Shown one piece after another: positions 15,607 to 25,461 of a DNA stretch of 60,391 bases; the first letter of the stretch is position 1; the number at the start of each line of letters is the position of its first letter. This stretch comes from Laspinema palackyanum D2c (GTDB taxonomy: Bacteria; Cyanobacteriota; Cyanobacteriia; Cyanobacteriales; Laspinemataceae). The stretch covers positions 1 through 60,391 of the forward strand of contig NZ_JAMXFD010000032.1 in assembly GCF_025370875.1 (NCBI RefSeq), written 5' to 3'. A program made the position numbers and the translations under genes. The notes under the pieces were generated by a model that saw nothing but the letters and a program-made list of their open reading frames with translations, was not told the DNA's origin and ran no database searches.

Positions 15607-17957
15607 AACACCATGAACAAGATTTAAGTCAATTATCCATGCTCGATTTATTCGGGATGGAGGTTGAAACCCAATCGGCTCTATTAAATGAAAATTTATT
15701 AAGCCTAGAAAATCACAGTCAGTCCGGCCAAGAACTCGAAGCGTTAATGCGGGGTGCTCATTCGATTAAAGGGGCGGCCCGGATTGTTCAAATTGAGGAA
15801 GCGGTCCAGATTGCTCATCGGATGGAGGACTATTTTGTAGCCGCCAAGGAAGGTCGAATCGTGGTTTCAGAAAACCATATTGATGTGCTACTTTCCGCCG
15901 TGGACCTGCTCTTGAGTATGAGCAAGGTGAGGGAACCGGAGTTAAAAGGCTGGATGCAGCACCATCAGCCGGAAATTGACCTGATCGCCAGCCAAATCCA
16001 GGAGATTGCCTCCCCAGCTCCCCTAGCTCCCCCAGCTCCCCCAGCTCCCCCAGAATTGGGCGCTCACGAGCCGGAACCCCCATCCCCACCTGAACCGCAG
16101 GATAACCCCGTTGACCCCCCCCCTTCCCCGCTCCTGGTTCCTTTTCCAGACACTGCACCGCCTCCAACGGTGAGGGCGCAATCCCCTTCCTCCTCTGGTT
16201 CCAGTGGCGATCGCGTCGTCCGCTTAAGTGCAGACAACTTAAATCGATTAATGGGTCTAGCCGGGGAGTCCCTGATTGAAGCCAATTGGTTACAACCCTT
16301 TGCCGATTCCCTACTCAAACTCAAAAAACACCAGACCGAATTATCAAAAACCCTAGAAAAATTAGAAAGTTCATTGAGCGACCCTCAAAGGAGTCAATTG
16401 GCAAAAACTCACATAGAAAGCGCTCAAATTCATCAAAAAGAATGCTTAGAAATTCTCACGAATCGCATCAACGAACTCGAACTTTTTTCCCGTCGTTTTG
16501 CTAACCTTTCCGACCGTCTCTATCGGGAAGTAATTGACAGTCACATGAGACCTTTTGCTGAAGGGATTGCGGGGTTTCCGCGCATGATGCGAGACTTAGC
16601 TAAACAACTAGGGAAGTCCGTAAATTTTGAAATCATGGGCAAATCTACCAAGGTTGACCGCGATATTTTAGAGAAGCTAGAAGCTCCCCTGACTCAAATT
16701 TTGCGAAATGCGATCGCCCACGGGATCGAATCACCCCGGGAACGGATTGAGAAAGGAAAACCCCCGGAAGGAACTGTGCGCCTCGAAGCGGTTCATCGCG
16801 GTGGAATGCTGTTGATTACAATTTCTGATGATGGTCGAGGCATCAATTTAGCCGAGGTCCGGCAACAGGTGATTGCTAATCAATTGGTCAATCCTGAGTT
16901 TGCCCATCAGCTCACCGATACGGAACTGATGGAATTTTTATTTTTACCCAGCTTTTCCACGGTTACGGAGGTGACTGAAATTTCTGGACGCGGTGTCGGG
17001 TTAGATATTGCCAAGGGCATGATGCAAGAAGTCGGGGGGTTATTGCGTGCTCAGTCTGAACTGGGAAAAGGGACCCGTTTTCATCTGCAATTGCCCTTAA
17101 CGCTCTCGGTGATTCGCACCCTGTTAGTGGAAATTTCGGCAGAACCCTACGGGGTTCCTCTCGCCCGAATTGATCGGATTGTTCAGATTAAGCGGGGGGA
17201 ACTCTTTGTTGTGGAAAACCGGCAATATTTTAGCCTTAATGGTCAAAATGTTAGTCTGGTGAGTGCTCATCAAGTTCTGGAATTAGAAAAGAGTGAACTG
17301 AATGAGGAGTTGTTATCGGTGATTGTGATGAGCGATCGCAGCAACTATTATGGCTTAGTGGTCGATCGCTTCCTCGGTGAGCGAGATTTGGTGGTCCGCC
17401 CCCTAGACTCCCGTCTGGGCAAGGTCCGAGATATTAGTGCGGCAGCATTAATGGAAGATGGGTCTCCCGTTTTAATTATTGATGTGGAAGATTTAGTGCG
17501 ATCGCTGGATCTGCTTCTCAGTAGTGGCCGGTTAAGTCAAATTACCCAGGATACCCAAGTCAAAGAGTCCAAACATCATAAAAAAATTCTGGTGGTTGAT
17601 GATTCGATTACGGTCCGAGAAATGGAGCGTAAATTGTTGCAAAATAAAGGCTATAAAGTCGATATCGCGGTCAATGGTATTGATGCTTGGAATGCCGCCA
17701 GAACCGGGGAATATGACCTAATTATTACCGATGTTGATATGCCCAGAATGAATGGCATTGAGCTGGTTAACCACCTGAAAAGCCATGCAAAATTGAAGTC
17801 TACTCCGGTGATTATTGTGTCCTACAAGGACCGGGAAGAAGACCGGCTTTTAGGGTTAGAAGCGGGGGCAAATTATTACTTGACAAAAAGTAGTTTTCAT
17901 GATGATACCTTTTTAAATGCGGTCATGGATATGATCGGGACGGCGGATGAGAGTTGA
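15603..17957 (+). CDS. cheA: Hybrid CheA kinase with C-terminal receiver (WspE-like)
   Basis: Domains in order: HPt with the phosphoacceptor His53 in GAHSIKGAAR; a Pro-rich linker (about 138-195); dimerisation helices; an HATPase domain with an N box (ILRNAIAHGIE), G1 (DDGRGI) and G2 (GRGVGLDIAKG); a CheW-like domain; and a receiver with Asp710 in TDVDMP. The receiver ends with the SYKDREEDRLLGLEAGANYYLTK stretch seen in WspE. The 784 residues fit that family. It should take receptor input and pass phosphate to its own receiver, to CheB and to the downstream REC protein. The start is GTG at 15603. The stop is TGA, after which the frame stays open for 66 more codons. Confidence 0.93.
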   Translation: MKHHEQDLSQLSMLDLFGMEVETQSALLNENLLSLENHSQSGQELEALMRGAHSIKGAARIVQIEEAVQIAHRMEDYFVAAKEGRIVVSENHIDVLLSAVDLLLSMSKVREPELKGWMQHHQPEIDLIASQIQEIASPAPLAPPAPPAPPELGAHEPEPPSPPEPQDNPVDPPPSPLLVPFPDTAPPPTVRAQSPSSSGSSGDRVVRLSADNLNRLMGLAGESLIEANWLQPFADSLLKLKKHQTELSKTLEKLESSLSDPQRSQLAKTHIESAQIHQKECLEILTNRINELELFSRRFANLSDRLYREVIDSHMRPFAEGIAGFPRMMRDLAKQLGKSVNFEIMGKSTKVDRDILEKLEAPLTQILRNAIAHGIESPRERIEKGKPPEGTVRLEAVHRGGMLLITISDDGRGINLAEVRQQVIANQLVNPEFAHQLTDTELMEFLFLPSFSTVTEVTEISGRGVGLDIAKGMMQEVGGLLRAQSELGKGTRFHLQLPLTLSVIRTLLVEISAEPYGVPLARIDRIVQIKRGELFVVENRQYFSLNGQNVSLVSAHQVLELEKSELNEELLSVIVMSDRSNYYGLVVDRFLGERDLVVRPLDSRLGKVRDISAAALMEDGSPVLIIDVEDLVRSLDLLLSSGRLSQITQDTQVKESKHHKKILVVDDSITVREMERKLLQNKGYKVDIAVNGIDAWNAARTGEYDLIITDVDMPRMNGIELVNHLKSHAKLKSTPVIIVSYKDREEDRLLGLEAGANYYLTKSSFHDDTFLNAVMDMIGTADES

Positions 17958-18287
17958 TCGCTCCGGGATCGAGGCGATCGCTGGGATCAGCGCACTGGAG
18001 GACTGAATCTCGGAGCAGCATTGCCGGAAAACCTCTTTCCTGTCGCCCAGACAGGGGGCTTTGTGGATGACTGTAGTACCACCATGCCAACATCTACCGG
18101 AGAAACTATCGGCAATTTAGTCACGCTTGTTGAGTCCGAGGTGAGCGGATTATTTTAAATTGACCCTAAAAATCATGCTTAGCCTGAGTTATTTATTAAA
18201 AAAATAATTTAAGGAAAAAGAGGGGAATTTAGATATAATAGGAGAAATTTCAAAATTTGTTCATTACAATACCTTAAACTCTCTTAT
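17958..18287. other. Gap between cheA and cheB
   Basis: The first 201 bases are an open continuation of the cheA frame, ending in TAA at 18156-18158. The last part is AT-rich, with TATAAT at about 18233-18238 that could serve cheB as a -10 box. There is no other gene. Confidence 0.5.
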
Positions 18288-19298
18288 ATGAAAATTGCTA
18301 TTGTTAATGATATGCTGTTGGCAATAGAAGCCTTACGGCGCGTCTTAACATCAGTGCCGGATTATGAACTGCTTTGGGTGGCCCGGAATGGGGCGGAAGC
18401 CCTGGATAAATGTACCTCGGTGCGACCGGATCTCATTTTAATGGATGTCTTCATGCCGGTGATGGATGGGGTAGAGGCAACTCGCCAAATTATGGGTCGT
18501 TGTCCCTGTGCCATATTGCTGGTCACCTCTAGTATTAACACTCACTTACCTAAAGTATTTGAAGCCCTCGGATATGGCGCGCTAGATGTAGTGATTACTC
18601 CAATTCTGGGACACTACGGCAATGCCGAAGGGGGAGAAACCCTCCTGGAAAAAATTAGGACGGTTCATAAATTGCTGGGTAAACCCCTCAGCAAAAAGCC
18701 CAGAACTCCGATTCCTGCCAAGTGGTCTTATCCGACTCAACCCTATCCCTCCCTGGTGGCGATCGGCGCTTCTACGGGAGGTCCCACGGCGATCTCCAAG
18801 ATTTTGTCTCAGTTACCCCAGGATTTTAGAATAGCCGTGGCGATCGTCCAGCATATCGATGTCCAGTTTTCCGCCAGTTTTGTCCAGTGGTTATCCCAGC
18901 AAACCCGCTTGAAAATCGATTTGGCTCAAGAGGGAATGACCCCGCAACCCGGTAAAATCATCGTCGCCGCAACCAACGATCATCTCCTCATGCGCCCCGA
19001 TCGCACCCTGGGCTATACTAAACATCCCCGGAGTAATCCCTATCGTCCCTCGGTGGATGTTTTTTTTACAAGTTTGGCTGAAAACTGGCCAGGGCAAGGA
19101 TTAGGGGTGTTGCTCACCGGCATGGGACGAGATGGAGCAATAGGATTAAGTCTCTTGCGATCGGCCGGTTGGCAAACGATCGCCCAAGATGCCAGCAGTT
19201 GTATCGTCTATGGAATGCCCAAAGCTGCGGTCGAATTGGGAGCAGTGCAAGAAAGTTTGACTCCCGAGGCGATCGGGCTAAAACTCCTGAGTCTCTAA
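18288..19298 (+). CDS. cheB: CheB-type methylesterase response regulator (WspF-like)
   Basis: An N-terminal receiver (Asp53 in LMDVFMP) is joined to a CheB esterase/deamidase domain with the catalytic triad Ser162 (GASTGG), His189 (VQHID) and Asp282 (GMGRDG). It would remove methyl groups added by the CheR protein. The receiver begins MKIAIVNDML, so one of the usual paired N-terminal acidic residues is Asn7. The same VND opening is found in WspF-type proteins, so it is probably a subfamily feature. The 336 residues are standard. A terminator-like hairpin follows at 19390-19441, separating this gene from the kinase downstream. Confidence 0.92.
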   Translation: MKIAIVNDMLLAIEALRRVLTSVPDYELLWVARNGAEALDKCTSVRPDLILMDVFMPVMDGVEATRQIMGRCPCAILLVTSSINTHLPKVFEALGYGALDVVITPILGHYGNAEGGETLLEKIRTVHKLLGKPLSKKPRTPIPAKWSYPTQPYPSLVAIGASTGGPTAISKILSQLPQDFRIAVAIVQHIDVQFSASFVQWLSQQTRLKIDLAQEGMTPQPGKIIVAATNDHLLMRPDRTLGYTKHPRSNPYRPSVDVFFTSLAENWPGQGLGVLLTGMGRDGAIGLSLLRSAGWQTIAQDASSCIVYGMPKAAVELGAVQESLTPEAIGLKLLSL

Positions 19299-19992
19299 TC
19301 AGTCATCCAGTTTCTGAGTTAGGTTTGGGAGTGATTTACCCTCGGGCCTGGATACGGTTTTGCAATCTCCCGGACAAGAATCCGGGTTGCACTGGAAACA
19401 GCCACTTATACCAAATTCGGCTATTTCCAGTGGTTTTTTTGTCTTAAACTCCAAGAAGAAAGGCGTCCGGTTGGGAGTCTGAACCCTTGAGGGGTGCTGA
19501 GGTTGGGCCAACCGACAAGTACCCCCTGGGCTCGGAGAAAGGGGTAACATTTTGTACAGAACCCCGGTTGGTTTTCCCTGTACTTTACCCCTGGATCAGA
19601 TTGCTCAACAGGGGAATAGAGGGAATGGACTGGAAACTTTTTCAGCTGTGCCCTGTCCACCGAATAAAAGTTACCTCTGGACTCCATTCTATGATAAGTT
19701 TACAAAATTCAGTAGTCATTGTTACTACTGTTCTCTCATCAGCGCAACATCTACAAAAGCTGAACCCCTCTGTTCTTCAGTTCTCCAGATTGAGAGTTCA
19801 AAGGGAAACTGGCGTTGATATTTTTAAGCCTAAAGATAGATGACATAGGATAGTGGAGTATAAAAAATGAAAAGAAGGGGAATGACAATAAATGACAATA
19901 GAGTGCCTCTACGACTCCCGGGTGATCGTCCATTCCATGAAAATTTAACCTAACCCCATCAATGGGTGAGCCATTTTATTTTAGGAGCCTAA
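19299..19992. other. Gap between cheB and REC-kinase gene
   Basis: It holds a terminator behind cheB (19390-19441). A 118-codon frame at 19487-19843 and its shadows lack a recognisable domain, a ribosome site or biased codon use, so I do not call a gene. The last 130 bases are AT-rich and probably carry the promoter of the next gene. Confidence 0.5.
19390..19441 (+). terminator. Rho-independent terminator after cheB
   Basis: The stem CACTGGAAACAGCC (19390-19403) pairs with GGCTATTTCCAGTG (19419-19432) with one mismatch, followed by a run of T residues. Confidence 0.7.
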
Positions 19993-21549
19993 ATGCAATC
20001 AAGGGTCACGAGTGAAGAATTAATCAAAGTGAATCACGCGATCGCTTTACTTTCCAACCCTAAATTTCCAGTCCGATTCCGGGAAACAGCAATGAGTAGA
20101 GAACTTTCAGACCAACCTGTATCTATTTTATTAATAGACGATCAGCCGATTGTCGGTGAAGCCATTAGGCGGATGCTGGCAACGGAAAAAGATATTAAAT
20201 TTTGTTATTGTACCGACCCGGATCAAGCCATTCAACTCGCCACTCAAATTCAGCCCACGGTAATTTTACAGGATTTAGTGATGGGGGAGATTGATGGGTT
20301 GATGCTCCTGCGCTTCTTTAAAGCTAATCCAGGGACTCGCAATATTCCCATCGTGGTCCTCTCCACAAAGGAAGAACCCCAAAAAAAAGCCCAAGCCTTT
20401 GCTTCAGGGGCCAATGATTACTTAATTAAAATCCCGGACAAAATTGAGCTAGTTGCTCGACTGCGTTACCACTCTAATGCTTATCATAATTTATGCAAAG
20501 GTTATGAATTCGAGCGAACCCAACAGTACAATAAAGAGTTAGAATTGCGGGTCCAAGAGCGCACCCAAGAACTAACCGAAGCTCTAGATAATCTCAAACA
20601 AACCCAAGCGCAATTAGTTCAAAGTGAAAAAATGTCCGGTCTAGGGCAACTGGTGGCGGGAATTGCCCATGAAATCAACAACCCTATCAGTTTTATTTCG
20701 GGGAATTTGATTCATTTTATTGAATATGCCGAAGGATTATTAACCTTAGTGGAAATGTACGAACAAACCTTTCCCGAGCTACCGATTACGATTCAAGATT
20801 TTAGGGAATCCCTAGACTTAGAATTTATTCGAGAAGACTTGCCTCGCTTAATCTCTTCCATCCGAGGAGGATCCGATCGCATTCGGGAAATTGTAGTAAA
20901 TTTGCGTAATTTTTCACGAATGGATGAATCGGACCGAAAACCGGCAGATATCCATGAAGGGCTTGAAAGCACCCTGGTGATGCTACAACATCGCCTGGAG
21001 GAGAATCAGATTGAGCTAAGCAAGGAGTATGGAGAGTTACCCGCGATCGATTGTTATCCGGGACAACTCAATCAGGTGTTTATCAATATGTTGTCCAATG
21101 CGATCGATGCCGTGAGCGATCGCCAGCAACGCTCTCCCAGAAAAGCCATTTCCGATAACGGTGAGACGGTTCCCGGGAAAATCAGCATTAAAACTCAACT
21201 TCAAGGCGGGGTAGTGACGATTCGGATTACAGATAATGGGATAGGAATTCCCCCCGCACTTCAAACCCAAATTTTTAACCCCTTTTTCACCACCAAGGAA
21301 GTGGGACAAGGAACGGGATTGGGATTGGCAATCAGCTATGAAATTATTGTCAAAAAACATCACGGACGCATTCGATGTGAGTCGCACCCCAATCGCGGCA
21401 CCGAGTTTACCATTGAAATTCCCTTCGAGTCTAACCAACCGAGTAATATTCGCCAACTGCCCCGCAGTCATAAAGAAAGTGCTGTCTCCTCAGTCTCTCA
21501 ACCGCCTCCAACAGAAATCCCTTCGCTACAGTGGCTTGAAGTCGGTTAA
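19993..21549 (+). CDS. WspR-like receiver fused to a histidine kinase
   Basis: The 518-residue protein starts with a receiver (about 50-170; IDDQPIVGEAIRRML, phosphosite Asp94 in LQDLVMGEIDG, then VVLSTKEEPQ and GANDYLIKIPDKIELVARLRY in separate blocks). This receiver reads like the one in WspR. In WspR a GGDEF domain follows. Here there is a coiled coil (about 175-212), a dimerisation domain with His226 in GIAHEINNP, and an HATPase domain with N box NMLSNAID, G1 DNGIGIPP and G2 GTGLGLAIS. The ATG at 19993 follows AGGAG at ideal distance. I infer that the CheA-type kinase upstream phosphorylates this receiver and so controls the kinase half. Its own partner response regulator is not in the window. 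Confidence 0.88.
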   Translation: MQSRVTSEELIKVNHAIALLSNPKFPVRFRETAMSRELSDQPVSILLIDDQPIVGEAIRRMLATEKDIKFCYCTDPDQAIQLATQIQPTVILQDLVMGEIDGLMLLRFFKANPGTRNIPIVVLSTKEEPQKKAQAFASGANDYLIKIPDKIELVARLRYHSNAYHNLCKGYEFERTQQYNKELELRVQERTQELTEALDNLKQTQAQLVQSEKMSGLGQLVAGIAHEINNPISFISGNLIHFIEYAEGLLTLVEMYEQTFPELPITIQDFRESLDLEFIREDLPRLISSIRGGSDRIREIVVNLRNFSRMDESDRKPADIHEGLESTLVMLQHRLEENQIELSKEYGELPAIDCYPGQLNQVFINMLSNAIDAVSDRQQRSPRKAISDNGETVPGKISIKTQLQGGVVTIRITDNGIGIPPALQTQIFNPFFTTKEVGQGTGLGLAISYEIIVKKHHGRIRCESHPNRGTEFTIEIPFESNQPSNIRQLPRSHKESAVSSVSQPPPTEIPSLQWLEVG

Positions 21550-21963
21550 TTTGACAAGGTAACGGTTCAGTTCAAACCCTAGGCCCCTAGCTCTATGCCC
21601 TCATCCAGTGACCTGCACCTCGGGTCCCCTGCCCTCTGTCTTGGGTGGGGTTCGCCTGGGATGGCGGGAGGGGGCCAGAACGGGCTCCGATATGATGGAC
21701 TCAGGGGTTGGGTAAAAAATAGAGGGCTTAGATAAGGGCCACAGTGGGTTGAAGTCAACTAAATGAGAAGCTAGAGCTAAAATCTCAATAAAAAAACATC
21801 ATATTTCATTAACTCTTAAGGCATGATGAAAATAGAAACTTTTATAGTAGCGTCCGTAACCCGTTCTTCAAGAGGCCGGGAAATAGCTACTCCCTTGAGT
21901 TATTTTTCTTCCCCGGTCTAAAGAGCGGGGGATTTACAACTATTCCCATAGAGTACATGAGGT
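21550..21963. other. Leader region upstream of ilvB
   Basis: No gene seen. An AT-rich stretch (21775-21850) followed by GC-rich blocks GGCCGGGA (21873-21880) and CCCCGGTC (21912-21919) could fold into a leader hairpin. I see no Leu/Val/Ile-rich leader peptide, so attenuation is not supported. Confidence 0.4.
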
Positions 21964-23832
21964 TTGCCCATGCTTTCAGAAAGCAGATCAGACAGAAAAA
22001 CAAAACCCGTCGTGGTTCCCACTCGTAGAACCGGCGCTTATGCGTTGATGGATAGTCTCAAGCGTCACGGAGTCAAACATATTTTTGGCTATCCAGGAGG
22101 GGCGATTTTACCGATTTATGATGAACTGTATCGGTTTGAAGCCGCAGGGGATGTCCAGCATATTTTAGTTCGCCATGAACAAGGAGCCTCTCATGCGGCA
22201 GATGGCTATGCCCGCGCCACAGGCAAGGTGGGGGTTTGCTTTGGGACATCCGGCCCGGGGGCAACGAATTTAGTCACGGGGATTGCCACGGCCCACATGG
22301 ATTCGATTCCAATGGTGATTATTACCGGACAGGTACCCCGGGCGGCCATCGGCACGGATGCCTTCCAGGAAACGGATATTTATGGAATTACCTTACCGAT
22401 TGTCAAGCATTCTTATGTGGTGCGCGACCCTCGGGATATGGCGCGGATTATCGCCGAAGGGTTTCATATTGCCAGTACCGGCAGACCCGGTCCGGTGTTG
22501 ATTGATATCCCTAAAGATGTGGGTTTAGAAGAGTTTGACTATGTGCCCGTGGAACCGGGGAGTATTAAATTACCGGGATATCGACCGACGGTGAAAGGGA
22601 ATCCCCGGCAAATTAATCAGGCGATCGAGTTAATTCGCCAAGCCAAAAAACCCTTACTGTATGTCGGTGGAGGCGCGATCGCCGCCAGTGCTCATCACGA
22701 AATTAAAGAACTCGCCGAACATTTTCAGATTCCAGTCACCACCACCCTAATGGGCATAGGAGCCTTTGAGGAACATCATCCTTTGTCCTTGGGAATGTTA
22801 GGAATGCATGGCACCGCCTACGCAAATTTTGCCGTAAGCGAATGCGATTTGCTGATTGCCGTCGGTGCTCGTTTTGACGATCGCGTTACCGGCAAGCTGG
22901 ATGAGTTTGCCGCCCGCGCCAAAGTCATTCATATCGATATCGACCCCGCAGAGGTGGGTAAAAACCGGGGACCCGAAGTTCCCATCGTCGGAGACGTGCA
23001 GCAAGTGCTCATGGATCTGTTGCGTCGCCTGCGGGAAACCGGGGATATTACCGATGCCAATCAAACGAAAGAATGGTTAGGACGAATTGAGCGCTGGCGG
23101 GAGGATTATCCCTTGTTAGTGCCTCATCCAGAAACCGCCCTCTCTCCCCAAGAGGTGATCGTAGAAGTGGGACGGCAAGCACCAGATGCCTACTACACCA
23201 CCGATGTGGGACAGCATCAAATGTGGGCCGCCCAGTTCCTGAAAAATGGCCCCCGTCGATGGATTTCCAGCGCCGGATTAGGCACAATGGGGTTTGGAGT
23301 CCCAGCGGCGATGGGTTCCCAAGTAGCACTACCGGATCACCAAACCATCTGTATCAGTGGCGATGCCAGCTTCCAGATGAACCTGCAAGAACTGGGGACG
23401 ATCGCCCAGTATGGCATTAAAGTCAAAATTGTCATTATCAATAATGGCTGGCAAGGGATGGTCCGTCAGTGGCAAGAAACCTTCTATGGGGAACGCTACT
23501 CCTCGTCCAACATGGAGATTGGGATGCCGGATATTCCGTTACTCTGTCAGGCTTATGGCATGAAAGGGAAGGTGGTATCAACCCGGGACGAACTCCAGGA
23601 TGCGATCGCTGAAATGCTGGCTCATGATGGACCCTTTGTCCTCGATGTCCATGTTACCCGCAACGAAAACTGCTATCCAATGGTAGCCCCGGGTAAGAGT
23701 AATGCTCAAATGATAGGTTTACCCGAACTCAAGAAAAAAGACTTACAGGTTGAGTTAGTTTATTGCAGCAATTGTGGGGCAAAAAATGCCTCCACCAATC
23801 ACTTCTGCCCTGAATGCGGGACGAAGCTCTAG
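21964..23832 (+). CDS. ilvB: Acetolactate synthase large subunit with zinc-ribbon tail
   Basis: IlvB joins two pyruvates, or pyruvate and 2-ketobutyrate, in the first common step of branched-chain amino acid synthesis, using thiamine diphosphate and FAD. Visible features are [14 protein letters not shown], the catalytic glutamate in [24 protein letters not shown], and the thiamine-binding [12 protein letters not shown]...NN block. At 622 residues it is longer than usual. The last 25 residues form a CxxC-x10-CxxC zinc ribbon (Cys601, 604, 615, 618; CPECG at the end), after a complete synthase domain. The regulatory subunit gene (ilvN) is not adjacent. The ATG at 21964 could be replaced by later starts; residues 1-20 are not conserved in style. 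Confidence 0.95.
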   Translation: MPMLSESRSDRKTKPVVVPTRRTGAYALMDSLKRHGVKHIFGYPGGAILPIYDELYRFEAAGDVQHILVRHEQGASHAADGYARATGKVGVCFGTSGPGATNLVTGIATAHMDSIPMVIITGQVPRAAIGTDAFQETDIYGITLPIVKHSYVVRDPRDMARIIAEGFHIASTGRPGPVLIDIPKDVGLEEFDYVPVEPGSIKLPGYRPTVKGNPRQINQAIELIRQAKKPLLYVGGGAIAASAHHEIKELAEHFQIPVTTTLMGIGAFEEHHPLSLGMLGMHGTAYANFAVSECDLLIAVGARFDDRVTGKLDEFAARAKVIHIDIDPAEVGKNRGPEVPIVGDVQQVLMDLLRRLRETGDITDANQTKEWLGRIERWREDYPLLVPHPETALSPQEVIVEVGRQAPDAYYTTDVGQHQMWAAQFLKNGPRRWISSAGLGTMGFGVPAAMGSQVALPDHQTICISGDASFQMNLQELGTIAQYGIKVKIVIINNGWQGMVRQWQETFYGERYSSSNMEIGMPDIPLLCQAYGMKGKVVSTRDELQDAIAEMLAHDGPFVLDVHVTRNENCYPMVAPGKSNAQMIGLPELKKKDLQVELVYCSNCGAKNASTNHFCPECGTKL

Positions 23833-23840
23833 GGTAAGAG

Positions 23841-24120
23841 AGATGGGGAGGATGGGGAGAAAGTTTGTAGTAACGACTTCAATCGTTCTCCCCGTTCGTA
23901 GTAACGACTTCAGTCGTTCTCCCCGTTCGTAGTAACGACTTCAGTCGTTGCTCTTGTGTCAAGGCGCAAGCCGTGACACCCACCATTGCCGACTGAAGTA
24001 CCTGCTTGGGGACTGGAGGACATCCAAAGGGGCGTGATGAAAGCTCACGCTTTCTTCACGAGGTAACGACTGAAGTCTTTACTACAAACTTTCTCCCAAT
24101 CTCCCCAATCTCCCCCATCT
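23841..24120. repeat. Long palindromic repeat with tandem core
   Basis: The arms at 23841-23890 and about 24063-24120 are inverted repeats (GATGGGGAG...AAAGTTTGTAGTAA and its complement). The left part holds three tandem copies of a roughly 31-bp unit with GTAGTAACGACTTCAGTCGTT and CTCCCCGTTC (about 23868-23950). It fills the space between the convergent ilvB and TPR genes. Confidence 0.7.
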
Positions 24121-24127
24121 TCCCCCT

Positions 24128-25405
24128 CTAGTGGGACAACAACCCGATCGCCTGATTATTCGCCTCGATCGCCTCGGAATAGCGGCCTAGTTTTTGCAAC
24201 ACCACCCCTTTATTAATCCAAGCATCGCGAAAGTCGGGTTTCATTTCTAGGACTTTATCCCAACTGGTTAATGCCTCTTCTAACTGATTTAAACTAGATA
24301 GAGCAATCCCGCGATAAAACCAAAATTGCACATCATTGGAGTTGAGGGCGATCGCCTGCTCTAAACTGGCTAATGCCTCATCCCATTGGCCTAAATTAAT
24401 CCCCAAGGCCAACCCTTTATTATACCAAACTTCGGGATTATCAGGCTTTAATTCTAAAGATTTATTCCAACTGATTAATGCCTCATCAATGCGTTCTAAA
24501 TCGTAAAGCGCATCCCCCCGCGCACCCCAGGAAAACCCATCATCTGGGCGAAGTTCAATGGCGCGATCATAAGCGGATAGAGCCTCTTCAGCTTGCTGTA
24601 AATTAAACAAGGCATTGCCGCGATTCATCCAAGCGCCTGCATGATTGGGTTCGAGTTCAATGACCCGATTAAAGGCATTTAGGGCAGCGCGATCGTCCCC
24701 TGCTTCCAAGCGTTCCACCCCTCGGGTCAACCATCCTTGCACATCCAAAGGTTCATCCAGGGGTTGAATCACCACAGGCATTTCTTGCCCTTGAATCGTC
24801 CCCAACTCATCCAGACTCACCGCTAATCCGGGGGCAGTTTCTAATGGAGAGGATTCGGTTACTAACTCCGGTGTCGCATTCTCGGAACTCTCCACCGGAT
24901 GGGCTATTTCCCCGAGATTTAACTCCGGTGAAGGGGTTTGAGTTCCTGTCAAGGCTGAATTCTGCGCCGGTTCCTCGTTGTGAGGTGGTTTTTCCCGGTG
25001 AATGTCAAAGGGAGCTTCCCTTGCCAATAACTGAGTGGCAATTTGACGAGCAGCGGTACTAACGGAGCCATATCCCAGTTCCCCGAGACGCTGCAAGCGG
25101 CGTGCCAGCTCCGGATTGGGGGCGGGGGAAGCTAATAAATTGCTGCCAAATTGCTGTAACCAATTACTCCATCGCTCATCGGTGACGCGATCGCCAAAAG
25201 CTTCAAAAAATCGCCGCACCTTAACTTGCTGCCAACCTTTATGAATGCCATCGAGCAACTGGAGAAAATAATGCTCTAATTCGGAATTACTTAGGGGGTG
25301 AAGGTCTCGTCTCGGTTCCAATTCAGCCCGATGGGATGAGCCTTTCAACCCTCCCAAAACGGCCCGAAAAAACCTCACCAATTGTTGCCAAATCCGCCCA
25401 ATCAT
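24128..25405 (-). CDS. TPR-repeat protein
   Basis: The 425-residue protein has an N-terminal domain of about 130 residues that I do not recognise, then a Pro/Ser/Glu-rich linker to about residue 220. From about 225 to the end it has at least five tetratricopeptide repeats with the AWxNRGNALFNLQQAEEALSAYDRAIEL pattern. TPRs are protein-binding scaffolds, so no enzyme activity is implied. No signal peptide is evident, although the first 18 residues are mildly hydrophobic. It may be co-transcribed with the ferredoxin gene upstream on the same strand, 56 bases away, but no functional link is visible. Confidence 0.85.
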   Translation of the reverse strand: MIGRIWQQLVRFFRAVLGGLKGSSHRAELEPRRDLHPLSNSELEHYFLQLLDGIHKGWQQVKVRRFFEAFGDRVTDERWSNWLQQFGSNLLASPAPNPELARRLQRLGELGYGSVSTAARQIATQLLAREAPFDIHREKPPHNEEPAQNSALTGTQTPSPELNLGEIAHPVESSENATPELVTESSPLETAPGLAVSLDELGTIQGQEMPVVIQPLDEPLDVQGWLTRGVERLEAGDDRAALNAFNRVIELEPNHAGAWMNRGNALFNLQQAEEALSAYDRAIELRPDDGFSWGARGDALYDLERIDEALISWNKSLELKPDNPEVWYNKGLALGINLGQWDEALASLEQAIALNSNDVQFWFYRGIALSSLNQLEEALTSWDKVLEMKPDFRDAWINKGVVLQKLGRYSEAIEANNQAIGLLSH

Positions 25406-25461
25406 CTGCCACCTCTGTGATCGATTGCGATCGCCATTTCACTCCTTATTTATTGCGGACT

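Noticed and set aside
19487-19843. A 118-codon frame between cheB and the REC-kinase gene
   Set aside because: It overlaps other frames of similar length, has no ribosome site, no domain and no biased codons, and lies just behind a terminator.
21840-21960. Attenuator or leader peptide for ilvB
   Set aside because: There is no short frame rich in Leu, Val or Ile and no clear pair of alternative hairpins.
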